Origin: an uncultured Oscillospiraceae bacterium
GTDB taxonomy: Bacteria > Bacillota > Clostridia > Oscillospirales > Oscillospiraceae
DNA: 64,000 nt
Assembly: GCA_949935795.1 (NCBI GenBank)
Contig: CATLFX010000006.1
Location: forward strand, 1-64,000
Direction: 5' to 3'
How positions within the stretch are numbered: the stretch's first letter is position 1; the number at the start of each line of letters is the position of its first letter. Below the pieces are notes generated by a model. That model did not search any database. It saw only the letters and a list, made by a program, of their open reading frames with translations, and was not told where the DNA came from. The position numbers and the translations under genes are program-made. This document shows positions 1 to 11,177 of the stretch, in pieces.

Positions 1-491
1 GCGACCTGTTCTTCTCCGGCCAGCGGCCCGCCGTCAACGTGGGCCTGTCCGTGTCCCGTGTGGGCGGCGACGCCCAGACCAAGGCCAAAAAGGCCGCCGC
101 CGGGGCCATCCGGCTGGAGCTGGCCCCGTACCGGGAGATGGAGGTGTTCACCCAGTTCTCCAGCGATCTGGACGACGCCACAAAACGCCAGCTGTCCTAC
201 GGACAGGGGCTCATGCGGCTGCTGCGGCAGCCCCAGTACGCCCCCCTGTCCCACCACCAGCAGGTCATTGTCCTCACCGCCGCCATGGACCACGTGATGC
301 AGGACGTGCCGCTGAACAAAATGGACGATTTCCGAACCGGCCTGCTGGCCGCGGTGGAGCAGGAGGGCGCGGACCTGTGCGCCCGCATCGACCAGACCGG
401 CAAGCTGTCTGAGGACGACCGGGAGGAGATTTTGGACCTGGCCCGGGCGTACCTGGCCCGGTTCCAGGCTGTCGGAAAGCAGGGCGGTTGA
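1..491 (+). CDS. atpA: F-type ATP synthase subunit alpha, C-terminal part
   Basis: Partial gene running in from the left edge; the first complete codon in frame is at base 3, so the track's Met at 39 is internal. The first residues (QRPAVNVGLSVSRVGGDAQ) are the conserved alpha-subunit signature after the nucleotide domain, followed by the helical C-terminal domain. Alpha carries the non-catalytic nucleotide sites of the F1 hexamer on the inner face of the membrane. It is followed one base later by the gamma gene, in the usual alpha-gamma-beta-epsilon order. The N-terminal two thirds and the upstream Fo and delta genes lie outside the window. Confidence 0.97.
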   Translation, partial: DLFFSGQRPAVNVGLSVSRVGGDAQTKAKKAAAGAIRLELAPYREMEVFTQFSSDLDDATKRQLSYGQGLMRLLRQPQYAPLSHHQQVIVLTAAMDHVMQDVPLNKMDDFRTGLLAAVEQEGADLCARIDQTGKLSEDDREEILDLARAYLARFQAVGKQGG

Positions 492-492
492 C

Positions 493-2806
<2,314 letters not shown>

Positions 2807-2807
<1 letters not shown>

Positions 2808-3220
2808 TGGATACCTTTCAGGTGCACATCCTGGCCGCCGACAAGACGCTGTATGAAGGGCCATGCGTCAGCCTCACCATCCCTGCCAGCGACGGGGAGC
2901 GGGGCATCCTGGCCCACCACAGCAGCATGATGGCCGCCATCGTGCCGGGGCTGCTGCGCTACCAGCCGCCGGGGCAGGAGGTCCAGCTGGCGGCGGTGTC
3001 CCCCGGCATGGTGAAGGTGGAAAATAACGAGGTTCTGGTGCTGGTGGACTCCGCCGAGCGGCCCGAGGAGATCGACGAGGCCAGGGCCCGCTGGGAGGCC
3101 GACCAGGCCCGGGAGGCGCTCCTCCAGAAAAAGAGCCGCCAGGAATACCAGCTGGCCCAGTCCACCCTGGCCCGGGCGCTGAACCGCCTGCGGGTGAAGG
3201 GCCGCAGCCCCAACATCTGA
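2807..3220 (+). CDS. atpC: F-type ATP synthase subunit epsilon
   Basis: 137 residues from the ATG at 2807, which overlaps the beta TGA; the track's GTG at 2804 is less likely. It has an N-terminal beta-sandwich (FQVHILAADKTLYEG, then GERGILAHHSSMMA) and a two-helix C-terminal domain rich in Arg/Ala that in this family acts as an ATPase brake. It is the last gene of the atp operon: the next gene has its own promoter. No clear terminator follows; only about 80 bases separate the two genes. Confidence 0.95.
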
Positions 3221-3228
3221 GCCTGGTC

Positions 3229-3257
3229 TTGATAAATTTTCCAATCTGTGTTATCCT
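3229..3257 (+). promoter_or_regulatory. sigma-A type promoter for the phosphatase-fold gene
   Basis: TTGATA, 17 bases, TATCCT directly after the atpC stop, about 45 bases before the start codon at 3301. An AAAGGA ribosome site follows. This suggests separate transcription from the atp operon. Confidence 0.5.
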
Positions 3258-3300
3258 CTCACCATGAGGACAGGCTTTTGCGGAGAAAGGACGTGGGCTT

Positions 3301-4383
3301 ATGGTGAAAAAGGTGCTGAAATGGGCCGGCATCGTTGCCGGCGCGGCGGTGCTGGCTGTAGTGGGCTTTATCCTGTGGCTGACAATCACTGAGTACCGCC
3401 CCGCCGCAATTGAAGATATCGTGGATGTCAAAGACAGCGGAGCGGAACACATCCTTGCTGTTGGGGACAGTTTCACGGTGCTGACTCAAAATACTGGTTA
3501 TGCCGGTCTGGGCAAGGATTCCGATTTCTTTATGGACGGCGGCAGGGATGTAAAGCCGTCCAAAGATCAGGTGAATACCAATGTGGTGGGGCTGGGCGCG
3601 CAGATTGAAGACCAGTCGCCGGACGTGTGCTTACTCCAGGAGGTGGATGACCTGTCCGACCGCACTTATAACACAAACCAGCGTGCCTTTTACTTTTCCA
3701 CTATCTCTGACAGCGCAAACGGCCCTTGCACTGATGCTTACGCCCTGAACTACTGCTGCAACTTCGTCCCCTATCCCCTGCCCCCCATCGGCAAGGTACG
3801 CAGTGGTCTGCAAACCATCAGCGTTTTCCCCGTGGAGAAGGCCCAGCGCGTCGCCCTGCCCTGCCCCTTCTCCTGGCCGGTGTCCACCGCCAATCTGAAG
3901 CGGTGCCTGCTGGTCAGCCGGGTGCCGCTGGAGGGCTCCGATAAGGAGCTGGTGCTGGTCAACCTCCACCTGGAGGCCTACGACGGCGGCGAGGGCAAGG
4001 CCGCCCAGACCAAGGTGCTGGCGGACCTGCTCACCGCTGAATATGAGAAGGGGAACTATGTCATCGCCGGGGGCGACTTCAACCAGACCTTCCCCGGCGC
4101 GCTGGACGCCTTTCCCATCCAGGACCCGTCCCTGTGGACTCCCGGCGTGCTGGAGGCGGACATCCTCCCCGAGGGCTGGCAGTTCGCCTGTGATCTGTCC
4201 GTCCCCAGCTGCCGCCTGCTGAACCACCCCTATGACCCGGACCCGTCGGGCAACCAGTTCTACGTCATCGACGGGTTCATTCTCTCCCCCAATGTGCGGC
4301 TGGACAGCGTAGAGACCATTGACCGCCAGTTCCAGTACACCGACCACAACCCGGTATCCGCCCGGGTGACGCTGGAACCGTAA
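3301..4383 (+). CDS. membrane-anchored endonuclease/exonuclease/phosphatase family protein
   Basis: 360 residues. A single N-terminal membrane segment (residues about 7-27, VLKWAGIVAGAAVLAVVGFI) should anchor the protein with the catalytic domain outside. Family motifs are present: the QE pair in VCLLQEVDD, GGDFNQT, and the terminal DHNPVSARV, which together bind metal and cleave phosphodiester bonds in DNase I-like or sphingomyelinase-like enzymes. The substrate cannot be told from sequence. The first 150 codons have visibly lower GC and less biased codons than the neighbours. Monocistronic: own promoter, and a terminator after the stop. Confidence 0.85.
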   Translation: MVKKVLKWAGIVAGAAVLAVVGFILWLTITEYRPAAIEDIVDVKDSGAEHILAVGDSFTVLTQNTGYAGLGKDSDFFMDGGRDVKPSKDQVNTNVVGLGAQIEDQSPDVCLLQEVDDLSDRTYNTNQRAFYFSTISDSANGPCTDAYALNYCCNFVPYPLPPIGKVRSGLQTISVFPVEKAQRVALPCPFSWPVSTANLKRCLLVSRVPLEGSDKELVLVNLHLEAYDGGEGKAAQTKVLADLLTAEYEKGNYVIAGGDFNQTFPGALDAFPIQDPSLWTPGVLEADILPEGWQFACDLSVPSCRLLNHPYDPDPSGNQFYVIDGFILSPNVRLDSVETIDRQFQYTDHNPVSARVTLEP

Positions 4384-4397
4384 CTGAATACCGCTCA

Positions 4398-4429
4398 AGA
4401 GCGCCGGAGGCTTCTCCGGCGCTCTTTTT
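4398..4429 (+). terminator. rho-independent terminator
   Basis: Perfect 12-bp stem AGAGCGCCGGAG/CTCCGGCGCTCT with a GCTT loop and a T5 tail, 15 bases after the preceding stop codon. Confidence 0.9.
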
Positions 4430-4476
4430 CATGTTTCCCCGGAAACTGCGCATGCTATGGAAAAGGGGGAACGACC

Positions 4477-6195
4477 ATGGACATTTTTCAGCTTCTGAGC
4501 ATGGCGGGCGGACTGTCGCTGTTCCTGTTCGGCATGGACCTGATGGGCCAGGCCCTGGAGCGTCGGGCCGGGGACGGCCTGCGGGACCTGCTGGGCCGCC
4601 TCACCACCGGCCGGGCGGCGGGCCTGCTCACCGGCCTGGGGGTGACGGCGGTGATCCAGAGCTCCTCCGCCGCCACGGTGATGGTGGTGGGCTTCGTCAA
4701 CTCAGGGCTGATGACCCTGCGGCAGTCCATCCACGTCATCATGGGAGCCAATATCGGCACCACCGTCACCCCCTGGCTATTGAGCCTGGCTGGGCTGGAC
4801 GGCGGCAATGTGTTCGTCCGGCTGCTGAAACCCTCCTCCTTCACCCCCGTTCTGGCGGTCATTGGCATCGTGCTCTACATGGCCTTTCCAAACACCAAGC
4901 GCCGGGACACAGGGGTCATCCTGCTGGGCTTCGCCACCCTCATGACCGGCATGGAGACCATGTCCGGGGCGGTGTCCGGCCTGGGGGACTCCCCCGGCTT
5001 CCGGCAGCTCTTTGTTCTGTTTCAAAACCCCCTGCTGGGCCTGCTGGCGGGAGCCCTGCTTACCGCCGTCATCCAGTCCAGCTCCGCCTCGGTGGGCATT
5101 TTGCAGGCCCTGGCCGCCACGGGACAGGTGTCCTACGCCGCCGCTATCCCCATCATCATGGGACAGAACATCGGCACCTGCGCCACCACCCTGCTGGCCG
5201 CCATCGGGGCGGGCAAAAACGCCAAGCGGGCGGCTCTGGTCCACCTGTCCTTCAACACCGCCGGCTCCGCCCTGTGGCTCACGGTGTTTTGGGTGGTGAA
5301 GGCCGCCCTCCGCCCCCCGTTTCTGAATACCTCCGCCTCCCTGGCGGGTATCGCCGCCGTCCACACCGGCTTCAACCTGCTGTGCACCCTGCTGCTCCTG
5401 CCCCTGTCCGGCGCTTTCGAGGGACTGGTCACCCGGCTCATCCCCGACGGCCCCAGGCCCGAGCCCCCCGCCCAGCTGGACCCCCGGCTGCTGGCCGCGC
5501 CCCCGGTGGCCCTGGAACAGTGCCGGGCGGTGGCGGCGAAAATGGCCCAAACCGCCGGGACCGCCCTGCGGAGAGGGATGGCGGCGGTGCGGGAGTTCTC
5601 CCCTGCCCTGGCGGCGTCAGTTCGGGAGCTGGAGAACCAAACCGACCATTACGAGGACATTCTGAGCGCCTATCTGGTGGAGCTCAGCGCCCGGCCCGTC
5701 AGCGGGGCGGACAGCGCCCAGGCGGCCCGGCTGCTCAAGCTCATCGGAGACTTGGAACGCATCTCCGACCACGGGGAAAACCTGGCGGAGTCCGCCGAGG
5801 AGCTGCACAAAAAGGGCATCCGCTTCTCCCCCGCCGCCCGTCGGGAGCTGGACGTGCTGTCCGCCGCCGTGGAGGAGATTTTGGAGCTGGCCCTGTCCGC
5901 CTGGCTGGAGGGGGACAGGGAGCGGGCCGCCCTGGTGGCCCCTCTGGAGGAGGTCATTGACCAGCTCAAGGAGCGGCTGCGCACCAGCCACATCCTGCGC
6001 CTCCAGCAGGGCGGGTGCACCATCGAGGCGGGCTTCGTGTGGTCGGACCTGCTCACCGACCTGGAGCGGGCGGCGGACCACTGCTCCAACATCGCGGAAA
6101 ACGCCCTGGAGCTGGGCCGGCACCCCCTCCGGGAGGCGGACCCGGACTTCCGGGCACAATACGATCGGTTTTCCAAAAAGTACGCCCTGGATTGA
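4477..6195 (+). CDS. Na/Pi cotransporter family protein with PhoU-like C-terminal domain
   Basis: 572 residues. The N-terminal half (to about 320) is hydrophobic with the inverted duplicated QSSSA motifs of the NptA/SLC34-like fold: VIQSSSAATVMVVGFVNSG and VIQSSSASVGILQALAA, each followed by a GANIGTT or GQNIGTC element. These loops coordinate sodium and phosphate in the family. The C-terminal 230 residues are helical, with PhoU-type features (DLERISDHGENLAE and DLERAADHCSNIAENALE). The likely role is sodium-coupled phosphate uptake or phosphate balance at the membrane. It starts after a GGGGGA ribosome site. The long ORF 4431-5960 in another frame is a shadow. Confidence 0.92.
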   Translation: MDIFQLLSMAGGLSLFLFGMDLMGQALERRAGDGLRDLLGRLTTGRAAGLLTGLGVTAVIQSSSAATVMVVGFVNSGLMTLRQSIHVIMGANIGTTVTPWLLSLAGLDGGNVFVRLLKPSSFTPVLAVIGIVLYMAFPNTKRRDTGVILLGFATLMTGMETMSGAVSGLGDSPGFRQLFVLFQNPLLGLLAGALLTAVIQSSSASVGILQALAATGQVSYAAAIPIIMGQNIGTCATTLLAAIGAGKNAKRAALVHLSFNTAGSALWLTVFWVVKAALRPPFLNTSASLAGIAAVHTGFNLLCTLLLLPLSGAFEGLVTRLIPDGPRPEPPAQLDPRLLAAPPVALEQCRAVAAKMAQTAGTALRRGMAAVREFSPALAASVRELENQTDHYEDILSAYLVELSARPVSGADSAQAARLLKLIGDLERISDHGENLAESAEELHKKGIRFSPAARRELDVLSAAVEEILELALSAWLEGDRERAALVAPLEEVIDQLKERLRTSHILRLQQGGCTIEAGFVWSDLLTDLERAADHCSNIAENALELGRHPLREADPDFRAQYDRFSKKYALD

Positions 6196-6217
6196 CCTTC
6201 CCTGTCAGATTCTGAGA

Positions 6218-6246
6218 TTGACAGACAGACTCCGCGCCGTTACAAT
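6218..6246 (+). promoter_or_regulatory. sigma-A promoter for the MATE gene
   Basis: Consensus TTGACA, 17-base spacer, TACAAT; the start codon GTG lies 40 bases downstream behind an AGGGAGG ribosome site. The same hexamer pair and spacing recur upstream of the dockerin gene at 21988. Confidence 0.75.
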
Positions 6247-6286
6247 AGAGCGGGACCTGACTGATTTCACAGAGGGAGGCGGCGGC

Positions 6287-7651
6287 GTGAACAGAGACCT
6301 GACAAAGGGCCCAGTGATGGGCTCCATGCTGGCCTTTGCCGTCCCCATGATTCTGGGCGACCTGCTCCAGCAGTGCTACAACGTGGCGGACACCCTCATT
6401 GTGGGTAAATACCTGGGCAAAAACGCCCTGGCGGCGGTGGGCTCCTCCTTCACCCTGATGACCTTCCTCACCTCCATCCTGCTGGGGCTGTGCATGGGCA
6501 GCGGGGCGGTGTTCTCCATCCGCTTCGGCCAGCGGGACGAGGACGGGCTGCGGGAGGGGGCCCACGCCGCCTTTGCCCTCATCGCCGGATTGACGCTGGT
6601 GCTGAATATCACCGCCTTCCTGTGCCTGGACTGGGTGCGGGTCTTCCTCCGGGTGCCGGAGGAGGTGTGGGGGATGATGCGGGAGTACCTGGCCGTCATC
6701 TTCCGCGGCATCGCCGCCACCTTTCTTTACAACTACTTTGCCTCCTTCCTCCGGGCGGTGGGCAATTCGGTGGCGCCGCTGATTTTTCTGGCGGCGTCCG
6801 CCGGGCTGAACATCGCCCTGGACCTGTGGTTTGTGCTTGGGCTCCGCCGGGGCGCGGCGGGGGCGGCGGAGGCCACCGTCATCGCCCAGTACGCCTCGGG
6901 AACCGGAATCGCCGCCTACACCCTGGTCAAATACCCCCAGCTCCGGCCCGGCGGCGGGCGGTTCCAGGTCAGGCCCGCCCGCGTTCGGGAGATCGCCGGG
7001 TTCTCCATCCTCACCTGCGTCCAGCAGTCGGTGATGAACCTGGGCATTCTCATGGTCCAGGGGCTGGTGAACAGCTTCGGGCCCACGGTGATGGCGGCCT
7101 TTGCCGCCGCCGTGAAAATCGACGCCTTCGCCTATATGCCCGTCCAGGACTTCGGCAACGCCTTCTCCACCTTCATCGCCCAGAACTACGGCGCGAAGCG
7201 GGAGGACCGTATCCGGGCGGGGCTGAAGGGGGCGGCACTGGCCTCCATGGCGTTCTGTATCGCCGTCTCCGCCCTGGTATTTGCCTTTGCCCAGCCCCTG
7301 ATGGGCCTCTTTGTGGAGGCGGGAGAGGCGGAGACCATCCTGGAGGGGGTCCGTTACCTGCGCATTGAAGGGGCGTTCTACTGCGGCATCGGCTGCCTGT
7401 TCCTGCTCTACGGCCTGTACCGGGCCCTGGGCAGGCCGGGGATGTCGGTGGTGCTCACCGTGGTCTCCCTGGGCTCCCGGGTGGCCCTGGCCCATCTTTT
7501 GTCCGCTATCCCCGCCATTGGGGTGGCGGGCATCTGGTGGTCGGTGCCCATCGGTTGGGCGCTGGCGGACGGAGTTGGCCTGCTCTATTACCTGGCCCGG
7601 CAGAGACAGCTCTTCGCCTGGGACCGGGCCGATTCTCCCCAAAGCGTATAG
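6287..7651 (+). CDS. MATE family efflux transporter
   Basis: 454 residues from a GTG (VNRDLTKGPVMGSMLAF). The track extends this frame back to 5957, but that part overlaps the previous gene and lacks a ribosome site, whereas AGAGGGAGGCGGCGGC precedes the GTG. About twelve membrane segments in two bundles; the start LTKGPVMGSMLAFAVPMILGDLLQQCYNVADTLIVGKY is typical of the DinF/NorM-type branch, where an ion gradient drives drug or metabolite export. The substrate is unknown. No partner gene is adjacent; it seems to be a single-gene unit. Confidence 0.93.
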   Translation: MNRDLTKGPVMGSMLAFAVPMILGDLLQQCYNVADTLIVGKYLGKNALAAVGSSFTLMTFLTSILLGLCMGSGAVFSIRFGQRDEDGLREGAHAAFALIAGLTLVLNITAFLCLDWVRVFLRVPEEVWGMMREYLAVIFRGIAATFLYNYFASFLRAVGNSVAPLIFLAASAGLNIALDLWFVLGLRRGAAGAAEATVIAQYASGTGIAAYTLVKYPQLRPGGGRFQVRPARVREIAGFSILTCVQQSVMNLGILMVQGLVNSFGPTVMAAFAAAVKIDAFAYMPVQDFGNAFSTFIAQNYGAKREDRIRAGLKGAALASMAFCIAVSALVFAFAQPLMGLFVEAGEAETILEGVRYLRIEGAFYCGIGCLFLLYGLYRALGRPGMSVVLTVVSLGSRVALAHLLSAIPAIGVAGIWWSVPIGWALADGVGLLYYLARQRQLFAWDRADSPQSV

Positions 7652-7720
7652 CTTTTTCCCGCTGGATGTGGTACAATACCGGCATATCACGCGCAAGCAC
7701 AAAAAGGAAGTGGAATACAT

Positions 7721-10700
7721 ATGGCGGAAGATCGGAATGACGCCCTCCTGCCCGACGGGCAGGAGACTATGATGGTCTATATCAACCCGGAGGTCATCCA
7801 GAGCCTGGCGGATATGTCCGCCAAAAAGGAGCGGGACTTCCGGGAACTGCTGGAGGCCGCCGAGGAGGGCGACCTGGACGCCCAGTACCGGGCGGCTATG
7901 AACTACTGCAACGGCACCGGAGGGGCCCAGCGGGATGAAAAGCTGGCCTTCTATTGGTTTCAGAAATCGGCGGAGGGGGATTACATCGCCGCCCAGTACG
8001 GCCTGGGCCTGTGCTACCTGCGGGCCATCGGCACGGAAAAGGACCTGGAGCGGGGGACCCGGCTGCTGGCCCAGGCGGCGGAGCAGGGCTATCCCCCCGC
8101 CCAGTGCGAGCTGGGGCTGTGCTACGAGCTGGGCACCGGGGTGGAGATGGACAAGGAGCGGGCGGCGGAGCTCTACCGGGAGGCGGCGGAGCAGGAGCAC
8201 GCCCCCGCCCAGTGCAATCTGGGGTTCTTCTACTACCGGGGCATCGGGGTGGAACGGGACTACCAGGAGGCGGTGGGCTGGTTTGAGAAAGCCGCCCAGC
8301 AGAGCTATCCCCGGGCCCAGACCCTGCTGGGGGAGTGCTATGAGCACGGCCTGGGGGTGGAAAAAGATCTGGACCGTGCCCTGGAGCTCTACCGGACCGC
8401 CCATGAACAGGACTACGACGCCGCCACCTGCGCTTTGGGCGTGTGCTACGACCAGGGCACCGGCGTGGAGCGGGACGAAAAGCGGGCGGCGGAGCTCTAC
8501 CGCCAGTGCGCCGACCAGGGCTACGCCAAGGGGCAGTTCCTGCTGGCCCAGTGCTACGAGCTGGGCCAGGGTGTGGAGCAGGACCTTGTAAAATCCGCCC
8601 AGCTCTACCGCCAGGCCCACGAGGATGAGTACCCCCCCGCCACCTGCGCCCTGGGCCTGTGCTATGAGCTGGGCCAAGGGGTGGAGCGGGACCTTCCCCG
8701 CGCGGCGGAGCTCTACCGGCAGGCGGCGGAGATGGGCTACGTGCCCGCCCAGTGCAACCTGGGCTTCTGCTATTACCGGGGCATCGGCGTGGAGATCAAC
8801 GACAAAGAGGCCGTCCACTGGTTCCAGCTGGCCGCGGAAGAGGGCTATCCCCGGGCCCTGGGCCTGCTGGGGGACTGCTACGACTTCGGCTACGGAGTGG
8901 AGGTGGACCACACCAGGGCCGTCCAGCTCTACCGGGCCGCCAGCGAGGGGGGCTATCCCCCCGGCACCTGCTCCCTGGGGCTGTGCTATGAGCTGGGCCA
9001 GGGGGTGGAAAAGGACCTGGACCGGGCCCTGGAGCTGTACCAGCAGGCCGCCGACGCCGGAGACGCCCGGGCCCAGTGCAATCTGGGCTACTGCTACTAC
9101 CGGGGCATCGGCGTGGCGGAGAACAACGATCTGGCCGCCGCCTGGTTTGAGAAATCCGCCCAGCAGGGCCACAGCCGGGCGCTGTTCCTGCTGGGCCAGT
9201 GCTGCGAGGGCGGCTACGGCGTGGACGTCGACCTGGAGCGGGCCGCACAGCTGTACGCCCAGGCGGACGAGAAAGGCCACCCCGCCGGGTCCTGCGCCCT
9301 GGGACTGTGTTACGAGCTGGGCCGGGGGGTGGAGATGGACAAGGCCAAGGCGGCGGAGCTCTACCGCAAAGCCGCCCAGGGGGGGGAGGCCCGGGGCATG
9401 TGCAACCTGGGCTTCTGCTACTACCAGGGCATCGGCGTGGAGCGGGACGAGGCGGAGGCCGTCCGCTGGTTCCAGAAGGCGGCGGACGAGGGCAATCCCC
9501 GGGCCCAGCAGCTGCTGGGCGAGTGCTACGACGGCGGTTTCGGCGTGGAGAAGGACGAGGACAAAGCCTTTCAGCTGTACCGCCAGTCCCACCAGGGGGG
9601 CTATCCCGCCGGGACCTGTGCCCTGGGGCTGTGCTACGAGCTGGGCCAGGGGGTAGAGCGGGACCTGCCCAAAGCGGTGGAGCTCTACCGCCAGGCGGCG
9701 GAACAGGGCTCCGTCCAGGCCCAGTGCAACCTGGGCTACTGCTACTACCGGGGCATCGGCGTGGACGAGGACAACGACCAGGCCTTCCAGTGGTTTTCCA
9801 AGGCCGCCCAGGCGGGCCAGCCCAGGGCCCGCCAGCTGCTGGGGGAGTGCTATGAGAACGGCTACGGCGTGGAGCCCGACATAGACAAGGCGGTGGAGCT
9901 CTACCGCCTTGCCCACGAGCAGCACTTTGCCGCCGCCACCTGCTGTTTGGGCACCTGCTACGAGTACGGCAAGGGTGTGGCGGTGGATAAGGCCAGGGCG
10001 GCGCAGCTGTACAAGGAGGCCGCCGAGAGCGGCAGCGCCTGGGCCATGTGCAATTACGGCTACTGCCTGTATCAGGGCATCGGCGTGGAGATGGACGACG
10101 CCGCGGCGGCGGAGTGGTTCCGCAGGTCGGCGGCGCTGGGCAGCGCCCGGGCTCATTTCCTGCTGGGGGAGTGCTGCGACTACGGCTACGGCGTGGACCA
10201 AGATTATGAAGAGGCCGCCCGGCTGTACGCCATTGCCCACCAGGGGGGCTACCCCCCTGCCGCCTGCTCCCTGGGTCTGTGCTATGAGCTGGGCCGCGGC
10301 GTGGAAAAGGACCTGGACACCGCGGCGGAGCTGTACCGCATAGGGGCGGAAAAGGGCAACGCCCGGGCCATGTGCAACCTGGGCTTCTTCTACTACCACG
10401 GCATATCCGTGGAGGAGGACGACCGCGAGGCGGCAAAATGGTTTGCCAAAGCCGCCGAGCAGCAGTTCCCCCGGGCGCAGTTCCTGCTGGGGGAGTGCTA
10501 TGAAAACGGCTACGGGGTGGAAAAGGACGAAAAAAAGGCGGTGGAGCTGTACACCCAGGCCCACAAGGGCGGGCACCTGGACGGCACCTGCTCCCTGGGT
10601 TCCTGTTACATGAAGGGTACGGGCGTGGAAAAGGACCCGTTCAAGGCCGCCGCCCTCTACGGAGAGGCCGCCGCCCAGGGCAGTCCCCGGGGGCTGTACC

Positions 10701-10930
10701 TGAAAGCCAGATGCTGTGAGCTGGGCCAGGGGACGGACCGGGACCTGGAAATGGCCCGGACCCTCTACCAGCAGGCGGCGGACAAGGGCTACAAGAAGGC
10801 CGTAGACGCCCTGGCCGCCCTGGAGGCCCCCCAAACGCCGGTACACAGCGGACAGCGGGCACGGGAAGTCCCCGAAAAAAAGCCGGAGGCCCCCAAAAAG
10901 CGCTCCTGGTGGCCGTTTAAAAAGAAATAA
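7721..10930 (+). CDS. giant SEL1-repeat protein (27 repeats)
   Basis: 1069 residues, no signal peptide or membrane segment, so cytoplasmic. Residues 1-54 form a short acidic head. Residues 55-1026 are 27 consecutive 36-residue SEL1-type (TPR-like) units with no insertion or deletion, consensus LGxCYxxGxGVExDxxxAxxLYxxAA. From unit 8 to 25 they follow a strict three-unit order: LGLCYELG, then NLGFCYYRGIG, then LLGECYxxGYG. The tail (1027-1069) is Pro/Lys rich and ends WWPFKKK, possibly binding nucleic acid or membrane. SEL1 arrays scaffold protein-protein contacts; the partner is unknown. A TACAAT -10 box lies at 7672 but no good -35. A strong terminator follows. Confidence 0.93.
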   Translation: MAEDRNDALLPDGQETMMVYINPEVIQSLADMSAKKERDFRELLEAAEEGDLDAQYRAAMNYCNGTGGAQRDEKLAFYWFQKSAEGDYIAAQYGLGLCYLRAIGTEKDLERGTRLLAQAAEQGYPPAQCELGLCYELGTGVEMDKERAAELYREAAEQEHAPAQCNLGFFYYRGIGVERDYQEAVGWFEKAAQQSYPRAQTLLGECYEHGLGVEKDLDRALELYRTAHEQDYDAATCALGVCYDQGTGVERDEKRAAELYRQCADQGYAKGQFLLAQCYELGQGVEQDLVKSAQLYRQAHEDEYPPATCALGLCYELGQGVERDLPRAAELYRQAAEMGYVPAQCNLGFCYYRGIGVEINDKEAVHWFQLAAEEGYPRALGLLGDCYDFGYGVEVDHTRAVQLYRAASEGGYPPGTCSLGLCYELGQGVEKDLDRALELYQQAADAGDARAQCNLGYCYYRGIGVAENNDLAAAWFEKSAQQGHSRALFLLGQCCEGGYGVDVDLERAAQLYAQADEKGHPAGSCALGLCYELGRGVEMDKAKAAELYRKAAQGGEARGMCNLGFCYYQGIGVERDEAEAVRWFQKAADEGNPRAQQLLGECYDGGFGVEKDEDKAFQLYRQSHQGGYPAGTCALGLCYELGQGVERDLPKAVELYRQAAEQGSVQAQCNLGYCYYRGIGVDEDNDQAFQWFSKAAQAGQPRARQLLGECYENGYGVEPDIDKAVELYRLAHEQHFAAATCCLGTCYEYGKGVAVDKARAAQLYKEAAESGSAWAMCNYGYCLYQGIGVEMDDAAAAEWFRRSAALGSARAHFLLGECCDYGYGVDQDYEEAARLYAIAHQGGYPPAACSLGLCYELGRGVEKDLDTAAELYRIGAEKGNARAMCNLGFFYYHGISVEEDDREAAKWFAKAAEQQFPRAQFLLGECYENGYGVEKDEKKAVELYTQAHKGGHLDGTCSLGSCYMKGTGVEKDPFKAAALYGEAAAQGSPRGLYLKARCCELGQGTDRDLEMARTLYQQAADKGYKKAVDALAALEAPQTPVHSGQRAREVPEKKPEAPKKRSWWPFKKK
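7883..10798 (+). repeat. coding tandem array, 27 x 108 bp, higher-order 324-bp period
   Basis: The DNA under the SEL1 units is itself repetitive: segments such as CTGTGCTACGAGCTGGGCC recur about every 324 bases. The three-unit super-repeat spans units 8-25 as six consecutive triads, with one further triad at units 3-5. Such an array can gain or lose triads by recombination. Confidence 0.85.
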
Positions 10931-10935
10931 CAAAC

Positions 10936-10968
10936 AAGAGGGACCCAGCCGCGGCCAGGTCCCTCTTT
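10936..10968 (+). terminator. rho-independent terminator of the SEL1 gene
   Basis: Stem AAGAGGGACC/GGTCCCTCTT with a 12-base loop, starting six bases after the stop codon; the T tail is short. Confidence 0.75.
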
Positions 10969-10977
10969 GCGTTATCC

Positions 10978-11145
10978 TTAAGGAACCTCTGAACAAATGC
11001 GTCTGCGGCGCTTTGCAGATCTTTTCCACCACAACTTCGTTGTGATTTCTTGAAATAAACACAATTATTCCTGCGAAATCCCGCCTCGTTGTGGCGAAAA
11101 ATCTCTCGCAAATCGCTCTTGCCGATTTATTCAGAGGTTCCTTAA
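10978..11145 (+). mobile_element. 168-bp MITE-like repeat, copy 1
   Basis: Begins TTAAGGAACCTCTGAACAAAT and ends with its near-perfect inverse (ATTTATTCAGAGGTTCCTTAA), so it has terminal inverted repeats of about 20 bp including TTAA at each outer end. The interior carries a small hairpin (CACAACTTCGTTGTG) and no open frame of note. An almost identical copy of the same length lies at 12106-12273 in opposite orientation. This architecture fits a non-autonomous miniature transposable element; the mobilising transposase is not in the window. Confidence 0.8.
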
Positions 11146-11177
11146 ATCTGAGCCAGTGCCGTGGAAACTCCGTCTGG

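Noticed and set aside
4431-5960. 509-residue ORF in another frame of the Na/Pi gene
   Set aside because: Overlaps the recognised transporter completely and reads as low-complexity Gly/Arg/Pro/His.
7883-10798. Regular repeats as a possible CRISPR array
   Set aside because: The repeat is coding, 108 bp with no unique spacers, and translates to SEL1 units.
6053-11062. 1669-residue minus-strand ORF opposite the Na/Pi, MATE and SEL1 genes
   Set aside because: Shadow of high-GC coding sequence; its composition (Gly/Val/Leu/His/Gln) is typical of an antisense frame and it crosses several well-supported genes and terminators.
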